A stretch of DNA of 64,000 nucleotides from Chitinophagales bacterium. Lineage in GTDB: Bacteria; Bacteroidota; Bacteroidia; Chitinophagales; Saprospiraceae. The notes below the pieces were generated by a model. The model was not told the origin of the DNA. It ran no database searches and saw only the letters and a list, made by a program, of their open reading frames with translations. Shown here one piece after another: positions 25,537 through 33,486 of this stretch (position 1 is its first letter; the number at the start of each line of letters is the position of its first letter). Position numbers and translations under genes: made by a program. The stretch is from the NCBI GenBank assembly GCA_013298845.1, contig JAAFJN010000029.1:1-64000 (forward strand), in the 5' to 3' direction.

Positions 25537-26538
25537 ATGTATCTTGACCTCATAGACAAAATACCGTCCGATTTTGGGCCCCATAAACATGACCGTTTCT
25601 TCCGTTATGCCATGCAGCATAAAGAACTTGCGACTGCCCTTATTCAATTTGCTTTACCGGCGGAACTATGCGCAGTGCTTGACTTTGACACACTAACGCA
25701 CACCGAAGAAAGTTTTTTGGATGATAAGTTGAAGCAGCATTTTACGGATATTTGTTACTCTTGTTTAACAAAAGATCGAAAACCCGTAAAAGTTACCATC
25801 ATTATCGAGCACAAAAGCCGGATACCGCTTAAAGGCACTATTATCGAACAGTTGCACCGTTACACTGGAAATGTTTGGGCCAACGACATCCGGCAGCAGC
25901 GGCCGTTGAGTGTTACGTTGCCCATCCTTATTCATCAAGGCAAAACCAAACTCAAACAGGAAAATACTGCCTCTTACTTTGAGGGTATTCCAGAATATTT
26001 AACCCGATTTATCCCTAAATTCGACTACATTTTAGTGGATTTATCGCAATTAGATGACAAGCAAATAGCGCAGATCAACAACATCATGTTGTATCGCTTT
26101 TTACTCGCATTAAAAGGTGCTAAAGATGCCGTTTTTTTGGAGCAACATATCGAAAAACTGGTTATTTTTGCACCAGAATCCACAGAATCAGAAATAGTTG
26201 TGAAACTTCATCTGGTCTGCATATCTTATTTAATTGATACTTCCAATACATTTCACCAAAAATTAAAAACTATGGGTACTCCAGAAGCATCATTGCCCGC
26301 ATCAAAAAAACAGAAAAAATCGTCAAACTTATTGTTGCAATTAGTGACCGAAAGTATGGAAAAAGGCATGGAAATTGGCGTAAAAAAAGGCGAGGAAATT
26401 GGTGTAGAAAAAGGCGTTCAAAAAACCATTTTGGCTTTTTTGAAAAAAATGCCCCAAATCACGGATGAAGAAGCCGCTGAATTGTTTGAAGTTTCGACTA
26501 ATGATATTAAAAATCTGCGGAACGAAATTCAACCCTAA
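25537..26538 (+). CDS. Rpn/YhgA-like PD-(D/E)XK nuclease family protein
   Basis: From the ATG at 25537 there are 333 residues. The N-terminal layout HDRFFRYAMQHKELATALIQFALP, then LKQHFTDICYSC and VTIIIEHKSRIP, is that of the Rpn (recombination-promoting nuclease, PF04754) family; the E-x-K pair in IEHKS is the catalytic pattern. The tail has a degenerate repeat of GMEIGVKKGEEIGVEKGVQK, typical of these proteins, and a final helical DNA-binding-like segment (ITDEEAAELFEVSTNDIKNLRNE). Such genes are often multicopy and move DNA in a RecA-independent way. Confidence 0.85.
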   Translation: MYLDLIDKIPSDFGPHKHDRFFRYAMQHKELATALIQFALPAELCAVLDFDTLTHTEESFLDDKLKQHFTDICYSCLTKDRKPVKVTIIIEHKSRIPLKGTIIEQLHRYTGNVWANDIRQQRPLSVTLPILIHQGKTKLKQENTASYFEGIPEYLTRFIPKFDYILVDLSQLDDKQIAQINNIMLYRFLLALKGAKDAVFLEQHIEKLVIFAPESTESEIVVKLHLVCISYLIDTSNTFHQKLKTMGTPEASLPASKKQKKSSNLLLQLVTESMEKGMEIGVKKGEEIGVEKGVQKTILAFLKKMPQITDEEAAELFEVSTNDIKNLRNEIQP

Positions 26539-26544
26539 TTTAAA

Positions 26545-26664
26545 ATGAAGCAGATGAAAAACATCGTAAAAACTGCTATTTGTGTGGCCTTGTCCAACAT
26601 TGACAAAAACTACCAAAATAAAATCAAGCAAGGAAAGAACCCCGACAAAACTTACTTTCCATGA
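26545..26664 (+). CDS. Possible 39-aa small protein coupled to the methyltransferase gene
   Basis: ATG at 26545, six bases after the Rpn stop, opens a 39-codon frame (MKQMKNIVKTAICVALS... ending KNPDKTYFP) whose TGA at 26662-26664 overlaps the methyltransferase ATG (ATGA). The tight packing on both sides suggests translation, at least for coupling. The sequence is Lys-rich and not recognised; it could be a chance frame. Confidence 0.35.
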   Translation: MKQMKNIVKTAICVALSNIDKNYQNKIKQGKNPDKTYFP

Positions 26665-27356
26665 ACCTTCAACGGGCGTTTTTCAAAACCTTTTGGCTGC
26701 CATTTTACCGCTATTATAGCCTGCGTTATATTCAGAGCAACCAAAAATGGCGCAGCCACGGGCTTTCTCTCCGGGTGCCCAGCGGTGTGTTTCACCCCGG
26801 TGTATTTTTCAGCACGCCCATCTTTTTGGATTTTTTGGCTTCCGTGGATTTTACAAACAAAACCGTACTCGATGTTGGCACCGGAAGCGGCGTATTGGCG
26901 TTGTTTGCCACCCAAAAAGGTGCCCGCACAACGGCCATTGATATTAACCCATTGGCCGTACAAACCACCCGGGAAAATGCCCGCCGGATGAATGTTTCGG
27001 TTGATTGCGTGGAAAGTAATTTGTTTCAAGCCCTATCCCCTGCCCTTTTTGATCTGGTGTTGGTGAATCCGCCGTATTACAAAAAACAGCCAAAAACCCT
27101 TACCGAAAATGCTTTTTTTGCGGGTGAAAACTTAGCGTATTTTCAACATTTTTTTTGCGAAATACAGCCTTATTTGGCTAAAAATGCGGCCATTTGGATG
27201 ATTTTATCCGAAGATTGCGATTGGGACTTCATCACAACCGAGGCCCAAAAAAATGGATTTATCCCCTCGGTGCCCTACGAGCGCCGCCACTGGGGGGAAC
27301 GATTTTTTGTGGGACAATTTACGATTGCGGCATTTTCGCCAATTGACCCAGCCTAA
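26661..27356 (+). CDS. Class I SAM methyltransferase of the HemK/PrmC-like type
   Basis: The protein has 231 residues. Motif I is VLDVGTGSGVLALFATQKGA, followed by AIDINPLAVQTTRENARRM and the catalytic NPPYY (LVLVNPPYY), which is used for methylation of planar nitrogens such as glutamine amide or adenine N6. The N-terminal helical part WLPFYRYYSLRYIQSNQKWRS and HPGVFFSTPIFLDFL position the substrate. The target is not known. Its 3' end overlaps the convergent radical SAM gene by 38 bases. Confidence 0.85.
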   Translation: MNLQRAFFKTFWLPFYRYYSLRYIQSNQKWRSHGLSLRVPSGVFHPGVFFSTPIFLDFLASVDFTNKTVLDVGTGSGVLALFATQKGARTTAIDINPLAVQTTRENARRMNVSVDCVESNLFQALSPALFDLVLVNPPYYKKQPKTLTENAFFAGENLAYFQHFFCEIQPYLAKNAAIWMILSEDCDWDFITTEAQKNGFIPSVPYERRHWGERFFVGQFTIAAFSPIDPA

Positions 27357-28767
27357 ACGCATCCCAACGGGCCATTGGAGCGTAGTAAAACGTTAAAGCA
27401 GCCCGGCGAAATGGGGCTTTTTGGCCGTTTATTAACGATTTTATGGCCAATTTGCCTTGTTTTAGCCGGAAACGTTTGTGCACCAACCGGTGCAGGCGGC
27501 GGTAATAATCGGGTGAAAAAGTAGCCGGATACATCATATCCAAATCATCGCTGTCGGTCCAGTTTTGTTTTTCACCCAACATAGACTTTACTTTTTCGTA
27601 AAACTTAGTACCCGGCAGGGGGTAACTCACCGATATACCAATGTCGTGCGGCACCAATTCCTCCACCATCGCAATGGTTTTATCAATGTCTTCCTGGGTT
27701 TCGCCGAGGTAGCCAAATTGCAGAAAAAAGCAGACTTCTACCCCTTTTTTCTTCAAAATCCGGGTGGCTTCGTAAATTTCTTCCACTTGAGTACCCTTGT
27801 CCATAGCATCCAGAATTTTTTGCGAGCCGCTTTCGGCCCCTACCCACACCTGCCGCAGGCCACTTTCCACCAGCGCATCAATATTATCCTCTTTTAACAA
27901 AAGATCCACCCGACTCTGGATTTTATAACTAATGTTCAGGTTGCGGCGCTGTACTTCGGCCCGAAAAGCCTGCACCCATTTGGGCTGCAACCCAAAAATA
28001 TCATCCGACATCCAGAAATAGTGAACGCCGTAGCGCTGCCCGAGCATTTCTATTTCGGCGGCAACCCGTTCGGGCGAGCGGGTATTGTATCGGTTGCCGT
28101 AAATGGGTTTGGCGCACCAATTACATTTATACGGGCAACCGCGCGTGGTGGCGATATTTAAAGAAAAATGGCCGTGTCGCTGCATCCAAATGGCCCGATA
28201 TGCCTCAATATCCACCAAATCCCAGGCCGGGTCGGGGAAAGCATCCAGGTCAGTTGCCACGGGCCGGGGCGAATTTTTTTGTACAGTTGTACCGTTGTTA
28301 AACGCTATTCCCAGCGTATCGGACACCCCGCGGCCCGCATCAAGGGCCGTAATGAGTTCGCGCAAGGTCACTTCTCCTTCGCCCAAAATAACGTAATCGG
28401 CCCCATTGGTGAGGTATTGCTCGTAATGATCGGTGGAGTCGCTACTGCACACCACTACCGTACAACCGTGTTGTTTGGCCATTTTGGCCATCGCAAAAGC
28501 CGCTTCGCGCATACGCGTGAGGCACATTTTGGTCAGGTAGTTAAAACCGTCGTCGTAAATAATCAGGTACGAGGGTTGATCCTGCACGAGGCGTTGTTGC
28601 AACCCGTCTATTCGGTCCAATAATCCCGTGTCGAACAGGCCCACTTCGTAACCGCATTCGCGCATGACCGCCGCCGCGTAAATGGTCCCGTAAGGCGGGT
28701 ACGGCTGAGCAGTACGCCACTGTTTGGCGTCGAAAGGATAAAAATAGGAGTGGGTGAAAAGTAACAT
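27319..28767 (-). CDS. B12-binding-domain radical SAM protein
   Basis: The protein has 482 residues. The first 140 form a cobalamin-binding Rossmann-like domain (PPYGTIYAAAVMRECGYEVGLFDTGL; GADYVILGEGEVTLREL). The radical SAM cluster motif CPYKCNWC (Cx3Cx2C) lies near residue 210 in TRGCPYKCNWCAKPIYG. Further elements are YFWMSDDIFGL, VWVGAESGSQKILDAM and YPLPGTKFYEKV. The reaction is unknown; relatives build lipid, bacteriochlorophyll or antibiotic groups. It begins directly after the permease stop and reads as its downstream operon partner. Confidence 0.93.
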   Translation of the reverse strand: MLLFTHSYFYPFDAKQWRTAQPYPPYGTIYAAAVMRECGYEVGLFDTGLLDRIDGLQQRLVQDQPSYLIIYDDGFNYLTKMCLTRMREAAFAMAKMAKQHGCTVVVCSSDSTDHYEQYLTNGADYVILGEGEVTLRELITALDAGRGVSDTLGIAFNNGTTVQKNSPRPVATDLDAFPDPAWDLVDIEAYRAIWMQRHGHFSLNIATTRGCPYKCNWCAKPIYGNRYNTRSPERVAAEIEMLGQRYGVHYFWMSDDIFGLQPKWVQAFRAEVQRRNLNISYKIQSRVDLLLKEDNIDALVESGLRQVWVGAESGSQKILDAMDKGTQVEEIYEATRILKKKGVEVCFFLQFGYLGETQEDIDKTIAMVEELVPHDIGISVSYPLPGTKFYEKVKSMLGEKQNWTDSDDLDMMYPATFSPDYYRRLHRLVHKRFRLKQGKLAIKSLINGQKAPFRRAALTFYYAPMARWDAFRLGQLAKMPQS

Positions 28768-30069
28768 TTACCGGAAACGAATGGCTTTTACGGGTGCAAT
28801 TTTAGATACAACCAAAGAGGGAATCAAAAGGAATAGCAGCGTAATGAGCAATGTCCCGATATTGATGGTGAGCAAAGTCATCCACTCGAACCGCACGGGC
28901 GCGTAGGAGAGGTAATAATCGGCTTCGTTGAGGCGGATAAATTTAAATTTTTCCTGCAAAAGACAAAGCCCGATACCAATCAAATTGCCCCAAAACATGC
29001 CATTGAGGGTAATTACCGCCGCGTGATACAGAAAAATTTGGCGAATGCGGGCGTTTTTTTCACCCAACGCCTTCAAAATGCCAATCATGTTGGTGCGCTC
29101 CAACACCAACACCAACAACGCCGTAATCATGTTAATAATAGCCACCGCCAGCATCAGGCCCAAAATAACAAATTCGTTCAGGTCTTGCAGTTGCAGCCAT
29201 TCAAAAATGGCCGGAAACCGCTCCCGAATACTGGCCGATACCAAATCCGGCGGGATGATTTCGTTGTAAATATGGTTATTAAAAGCGTCCAAATCGCGAA
29301 TATCGTCGAGCCAAACCTCAAAACCCGCCACTTGTCCGGGTTCCCAATTGAGTAGTTCCTGCACTTGACGCAGATCGCACAACGCAAATTTGCGGTCGTA
29401 TTCTTCCAGCCCCGTTTTGTAAATGCCACACACCTGAAACAACCGTTTGGCTTGTTGGTCGCCTTTTACAAAATGCACAATAAACTTGTCATTTACGCCC
29501 ACTTGCAGGCGATTGGCCGTTTGGCGACTCAATAAAATATCTTGCGAAGCGGCAGTATCGCCCACGGTTGGGGCGCGTCCTTCTTCGATGTAGGGTTTTA
29601 AATTCTCCCAATCAAACGAACGCCCTACACCTTTGAGCACAATGCCCTCCATTGCGGTTTTAGAACGAATAATGCCCGGCTTTAAGGCAAATTCCTGAAT
29701 ATGGCGAATGCCGCCGTGGGTGGTGTGCGGCACTTCTTCTTCCGTTTCAAACCCCAAAATGGTGCGCGGAGCATCGTATTCAATTTGGCCGAGTTTCCGC
29801 AAATCGGCCACAAAAGGCAAACTATCGGAAACGGGTGTTGCATCGGCGGAAGGGGAATCGGTAATGGCAGATGAAATGTGGATATGCCCCCAAAACTCGA
29901 ATATTTTTTTGCTAATTTCGGTTTTAAAACCCGAAATCAGGGCCGAAGCGGCAATCATAACCGCTACGCTGAGCGATACCGCCACGATGGCAATACGAAT
30001 AATGACGCTGGAAAAATTGCGCTTTCCGGAAAAGGCAATCCGGCGGGCGATAAAAAAAGGCAGGTTCAT
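28768..30069 (-). CDS. ABC transporter permease of the LolC/LolE (FtsX-like) type
   Basis: From the ATG at 30069 there are 433 residues. One N-terminal helix (IIRIAIVAVSLSVAVMIAASALISGF) leads to a periplasmic MacB_PCD-like domain, then three C-terminal helices (FVILGLMLAVAIINMITALLVLVLERTNMIG, IFLYHAAVITLNGMFWGNLIGIGLCL, LLITLLFLLIPSLVVSKIAPVKAIRFR). ARRIAFSGKRNFSSVI at the start is typical of LolE in this phylum. It should release lipoproteins from the inner membrane with an ATPase coded elsewhere. The ATG overlaps the xseB stop (ATGA). Confidence 0.9.
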   Translation of the reverse strand: MNLPFFIARRIAFSGKRNFSSVIIRIAIVAVSLSVAVMIAASALISGFKTEISKKIFEFWGHIHISSAITDSPSADATPVSDSLPFVADLRKLGQIEYDAPRTILGFETEEEVPHTTHGGIRHIQEFALKPGIIRSKTAMEGIVLKGVGRSFDWENLKPYIEEGRAPTVGDTAASQDILLSRQTANRLQVGVNDKFIVHFVKGDQQAKRLFQVCGIYKTGLEEYDRKFALCDLRQVQELLNWEPGQVAGFEVWLDDIRDLDAFNNHIYNEIIPPDLVSASIRERFPAIFEWLQLQDLNEFVILGLMLAVAIINMITALLVLVLERTNMIGILKALGEKNARIRQIFLYHAAVITLNGMFWGNLIGIGLCLLQEKFKFIRLNEADYYLSYAPVRFEWMTLLTINIGTLLITLLFLLIPSLVVSKIAPVKAIRFR

Positions 30070-30272
30070 GGTTTTTCCGGTTGTTGGGTCAATAATTGAA
30101 CGGCTTCCTCGGTTTGGCGCAACCGCTCCCGACAAATGCGCACCAAAGCGTTGGCGCGCTCTACTTTGGCCGTCAGTTCATCCATACTAACGTTGCCCTC
30201 CTGCATTTCGGCGAGGATGGCGCGCAGTTCGGCGTAAGCCGCTTCATAACCGGGTGTATCTGTTTTTTTCAC
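30066..30272 (-). CDS. xseB: Exodeoxyribonuclease VII small subunit
   Basis: The protein has 68 residues: YEAAYAELRAILAEMQEGNVSMDELTAKVERANALVRICRERLRQTEEAV matches XseB (L..I...LE.GE..L......YE.G..L...C...L...E). It starts with GTG at 30272 and is coupled to the permease gene by a four-base overlap. It partners XseA to degrade single-stranded DNA; xseA is not in this window. Confidence 0.93.
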   Translation of the reverse strand: MKKTDTPGYEAAYAELRAILAEMQEGNVSMDELTAKVERANALVRICRERLRQTEEAVQLLTQQPEKP

Positions 30273-30276
30273 GGGG

Positions 30277-30284
30277 CAAAAATA
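30277..30284 (-). promoter_or_regulatory. Possible -7 element abutting the xseB GTG
   Basis: TATTTTTG on the minus strand fits TAnnTTTG and lies four bases before the GTG start. Nearly leaderless if used. Confidence 0.35.
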
Positions 30285-30288
30285 GCAT

Positions 30289-31857
30289 TTAGGCGGTCAG
30301 CAACATGGTATTTTCCCCAAAATAATCCTTAAAAGCCATTGAGAACTGGCCGGGATTGGAAAAACCGACCATTGCCGAGATGGCCTGCGGGGTTCCGGCG
30401 CGTTTTTCGAGCAGGAAACGGGCCTTTTCGAGGCGCAATTCGCGGATGAGTTGGGCCGGTTCTTTGCCGGTGAGTGCCCGCAGTTTGCGCACAAAAAGCG
30501 GATTGGTCATTTGCATTTTGCGGGCTATTTCGTCGGGCATGAGGTCAATATTGGCCAAATCCGACTCGATATAAGCCATTGTATCGGCTATGAAACGGTT
30601 TGGAATAACCGGCCGGGCATCGGTGAAATAGAGTTGGAGGAGGCGGGCAAAATCTTCGTGCCGCGATTTTTGTCCGTCAATGAGGTGCCGAACGGTGACA
30701 TTGAACTCGTCGCTGTGCATGGGCCGGGTAAACCAGGCATCGGCACCGGCTCGCAGGGCATCGAGGCGGCCGTCGTTGCCGTGGTGTCGGCTCAAGAGCA
30801 CCACCGGGATGTGGTTGGTGCGTTCGGAGAGTTTGATTTGCCGGACAATATCAATGCCTTCCTGCCCATTGAGGTGCGCGTCGCACACGATGAGGTCGGG
30901 AATGGTTTCGTGGGCCATTTTGAGGGCTTCGGCGGCCGTATCTACGGTCGTCACTTCAAAATTACTACTGAGCAGCGAGCGTACATAAATGGCAATTTGG
31001 CGATTGGGTTCCACGACCAGGGCCACTTGCGGCTCTTTTTCGTACATGGAAAAATAGTCGCGGCGGTTGGGTTCATAGGCCGAAATGGCATTGGCGGCGG
31101 CAGTGGCCGAAACCACGCTGGTACCGGTATTGGTCGCCGTAGAAACGGTTGCGTTCGGCGTTTCGGAGGGCGGCGGCAGGGTACGTCCCGCCGTGCTTAG
31201 TTCCCATTCGGTTTCGCGTTGCTCCCACTTGCGTTTCCAGCGGTTATTCAGGCTCATTTGAGCCACAATTAGACCCAAAATCACAAAAGCGGCGGCGGCT
31301 CCCAGCCCCAGGGCTTTGTATTTATCAAGGGTAACCGTATTGCTTTTTACGGCGGTAATAGCGGTAAGTTCTTGTTGTAAGGAGTCAATTTTTTGTTCAA
31401 AATGCCGGGTTTTTATACTCAAACGGCGGGCATTGAGGGTATCCTGGGCATTGGTGAACAATTGCCGCACTTGTGTAGCGCGTTCTTCGTTGCCCCAGCG
31501 TTCGTGTTCTTTAAGAATAGCGGCCAGCAGGGTAGATTTTGTTTCGGGGTTTTTATCGCGTTGCGCATCCTGTTCGGCATCGGCGAGCATTTGCATGGCG
31601 CTGATACGGTCTTTGTTGTGCCAATAAATGCCGGAAACCAGCCCAAGGGTGGCGGGCGGGAAATAAATCACTTTGTCTTTCATCCAGGTGCGCAAAGCGG
31701 TGGCCTCGATTTGGGCATCCTCGTAATTTTGCTCTTGCACCAATTCGCGCAGCAATTTGGTTTTTTGAAACAAACTATCGCGCCAGGCAATGCTCGACTG
31801 CGCGGAGAGCGCAATGGAACAGAACAAAGCAAGAACCAGTAATAGTGATCTGGGCAT
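30289..31857 (-). CDS. Membrane-anchored receiver-AraC regulator lacking a kinase, 522 aa
   Basis: Order: signal peptide (1-20); periplasmic helical region with TPR-like content (20-180); one transmembrane helix (183-203); a Ser/Thr/Ala-rich cytoplasmic linker; a receiver domain (about 277-390) with phospho-acceptor Asp326 (VCDAHLNG); and an AraC DNA-binding domain (about 415-520, PDEIARKMQMTNPLFVRKLRALTGKEP). This is the C-terminal half of a hybrid two-component protein with the kinase part missing. The conserved receiver Lys is Arg378 (FTRPM), and the acidic pocket keeps only Glu283, so phosphotransfer may be weak or absent. It is followed downstream by xseB and preceded by the OmpR-type regulator gene. 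Confidence 0.85.
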   Translation of the reverse strand: MPRSLLLVLALFCSIALSAQSSIAWRDSLFQKTKLLRELVQEQNYEDAQIEATALRTWMKDKVIYFPPATLGLVSGIYWHNKDRISAMQMLADAEQDAQRDKNPETKSTLLAAILKEHERWGNEERATQVRQLFTNAQDTLNARRLSIKTRHFEQKIDSLQQELTAITAVKSNTVTLDKYKALGLGAAAAFVILGLIVAQMSLNNRWKRKWEQRETEWELSTAGRTLPPPSETPNATVSTATNTGTSVVSATAAANAISAYEPNRRDYFSMYEKEPQVALVVEPNRQIAIYVRSLLSSNFEVTTVDTAAEALKMAHETIPDLIVCDAHLNGQEGIDIVRQIKLSERTNHIPVVLLSRHHGNDGRLDALRAGADAWFTRPMHSDEFNVTVRHLIDGQKSRHEDFARLLQLYFTDARPVIPNRFIADTMAYIESDLANIDLMPDEIARKMQMTNPLFVRKLRALTGKEPAQLIRELRLEKARFLLEKRAGTPQAISAMVGFSNPGQFSMAFKDYFGENTMLLTA

Positions 31858-31893
31858 TCGGTATTTGATTTTGTTGATGTTGAACCGTATTCT

Positions 31894-32577
31894 TTACTCC
31901 ACAAATTTATAGCCAACCCCGCGCATGGAATGGAAATGCTGCGGATTTTTCGGATCGCGCTCAAAGTATTTCCTGAACGCCAAAATAAAGTTGTCAATTG
32001 TACGGGTACTGGGAAAAACATCGTACCCCCAAACAGCCTGCAAAATTTGATTACGGCTCACCACTTCGTTTTTACGCTCCACGAGTAATTTGAATAACAT
32101 GGCTTCTTTTTTGGTCAAAACAATGTGTTCGCCGCGCCAGGTAGTGGCTTCAAAATGTTCAAAATGCACTTTATTGCCCCCAAATTCGTAACTATCAACG
32201 GCTTCGCCGCGCACCCGTTGGCTCCGGCGCAGGAGATTTCCCACGCGCAGCAACAACTCTTCGAGGTTGAATGGTTTGGTTAAATAATCGTCGGCTCCTT
32301 TTTTCAAGCCCATAATCCGGTCTTGGGCCTGGTCTTTGGCGGTTAACATTAATATAGGTGTGTCCTGGTTACTCAGGCGAACCTGTTCGGCAATGGAAAA
32401 GCCGTCCATTTCGGGCAGCATCACATCGAGGATGAGCAGGTCAAAATGCTGCCCTCCCACCATTTCGACGGCTTGGCGACCGTTACCGCAGGGAACAACC
32501 TCGTACCCCTCCAATTCCAAATTGAGTTTCACCGCGTCGCGGATGGACTCTTCGTCTTCAACAAGTAATATGCGCAT
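31894..32577 (-). CDS. OmpR/PhoB-family response regulator
   Basis: The protein has 227 residues. The receiver has ILLVEDEESIRDAV, the phospho-acceptor in LLILDVMLPEMDG (Asp51) and DDYLTKPF with the conserved Lys. The winged-helix effector runs from about 130 to 227 (LTKKEAMLFKLLVERKNEVVSRNQILQAVWGYDVFPSTRTIDNFILAFRKYFERDP, GVGYKFV). No histidine kinase gene lies in the window. The gene is 36 bases upstream of the membrane receiver-AraC gene on the same strand, so they may be co-expressed. Confidence 0.94.
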   Translation of the reverse strand: MRILLVEDEESIRDAVKLNLELEGYEVVPCGNGRQAVEMVGGQHFDLLILDVMLPEMDGFSIAEQVRLSNQDTPILMLTAKDQAQDRIMGLKKGADDYLTKPFNLEELLLRVGNLLRRSQRVRGEAVDSYEFGGNKVHFEHFEATTWRGEHIVLTKKEAMLFKLLVERKNEVVSRNQILQAVWGYDVFPSTRTIDNFILAFRKYFERDPKNPQHFHSMRGVGYKFVE

Positions 32578-32599
32578 ATTTAATTGAGTGCTTTATGGT

Positions 32600-32941
32600 T
32601 TACGCAACGCGCTCGGATTCCGCCCGTCGGTGATTTGGAATAAATCCTAAAATAATGTCACTTTGTGGTACTCCACGCCGTGCTAATTCTTCGGCAATGG
32701 GAATATCCGTGTTATTTTGATAAAGCCACACTTGTCCATCCGGTTTGATTTCAAAATGAAACAATATGGTATAATCAAATGCACCTTCATACCACCCGGA
32801 TTGCACCACTTGATAGTGATGTTTCTCTTTATCCGCAATAACCACTGATTTCATATCAGTTTGCGTTGCGTGACGCTCCCACGCAAATTCGTTGAGCAGA
32901 TCGAGCAAAATATGCTCATATTTTTTTATCTTCCTATCCAT
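32600..32941 (-). CDS. xisI: XisI-family protein
   Basis: The protein has 113 residues with the XisI pattern: MDRKIKKYEHILLDLLNEFA, then YQVVQSGWYEGAFDYTILFHFEIKPDGQVWLYQNNTD and GVPQSDIILGFIPNHRR. In Anabaena XisI works with XisH to control excision of the fdxN element by XisF. The gene overlaps xisH by 16 bases. No XisF recombinase is present here, so a different job is likely (inference). Confidence 0.93.
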   Translation of the reverse strand: MDRKIKKYEHILLDLLNEFAWERHATQTDMKSVVIADKEKHHYQVVQSGWYEGAFDYTILFHFEIKPDGQVWLYQNNTDIPIAEELARRGVPQSDIILGFIPNHRRAESERVA

Positions 32942-33345
32942 TTAACAATAGTGTGATGAATTGAATCGTAAACCAAAATTTGAATATCAAAAGCCTTACA
33001 AACTTCGTCAATATCAGGCAAGGAGAATTGTTGATCATAAACATCCGCTGGTACAGCCAAAAATGGTTTCCTTTCAGCATCTCTCGTTTGAAGAAAAAAC
33101 CTGTAAATTGAATATTGACCAAACGCACTATTGAACTCATAGGTAAATGACGATTCTCGAAAACCTTTCACTTCAACCACAATTTTTTCGGTTTGACGTT
33201 CGGCAGCTATAAATCTTTCCGCGCCCAAATCTATTTCCCTTCTACGATTAGCCCCAAATTTAAGAATGTACGGATCATGTGTAATGACCCAACCATCCTT
33301 TTCCAAGGCTGCCCTAACAATTTGATGATCAATATCTCTTGCCAT
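32926..33345 (-). CDS. xisH: XisH-family protein (PD-(D/E)XK fold)
   Basis: The protein has 139 residues and the XisH pattern: ALEKDGWVITHDPYILKFG, REIDLGAERFIAAERQTEKIVVEVKGF (Asp and E-x-K of a PD-(D/E)XK-like site), then FGQYSIYRFFL and AVPADVYDQQF. The first gene of the XisHI pair, with the possible -7 element TACTTTTG at 33359-33366 upstream. The catalytic residues look intact, so a nuclease function is possible. Confidence 0.93.
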   Translation of the reverse strand: MARDIDHQIVRAALEKDGWVITHDPYILKFGANRRREIDLGAERFIAAERQTEKIVVEVKGFRESSFTYEFNSAFGQYSIYRFFLQTRDAERKPFLAVPADVYDQQFSLPDIDEVCKAFDIQILVYDSIHHTIVKWIGR

Positions 33346-33358
33346 ATTATTTTACCTA

Positions 33359-33366
33359 CAAAAGTA
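33359..33366 (-). promoter_or_regulatory. -7 element for xisHI
   Basis: TACTTTTG on the minus strand, 13 bases upstream of the xisH ATG. Confidence 0.4.
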
Positions 33367-33453
33367 CAACAATTCTACAAAATCCTTTTTTTCTCAACAA
33401 CCAAAACAATAAGAGTGTTTAGGTATATAAGGTAAATTCAACGATACGCTATC

Positions 33454-33461
33454 TATCTTTG
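33454..33461 (+). promoter_or_regulatory. -7 element for the PQQ dehydrogenase/MbnP operon
   Basis: TATCTTTG, 25 bases before the ATG at 33487, matches TAnnTTTG. Confidence 0.5.
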
Positions 33462-33486
33462 CCGTAAATTTTCGATTCACAACATT

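Noticed and set aside
30451-31200. Plus-strand 249-codon frame across the receiver-AraC gene
   Set aside because: Shadow frame with no recognisable domain; the minus strand carries receiver and AraC motifs.
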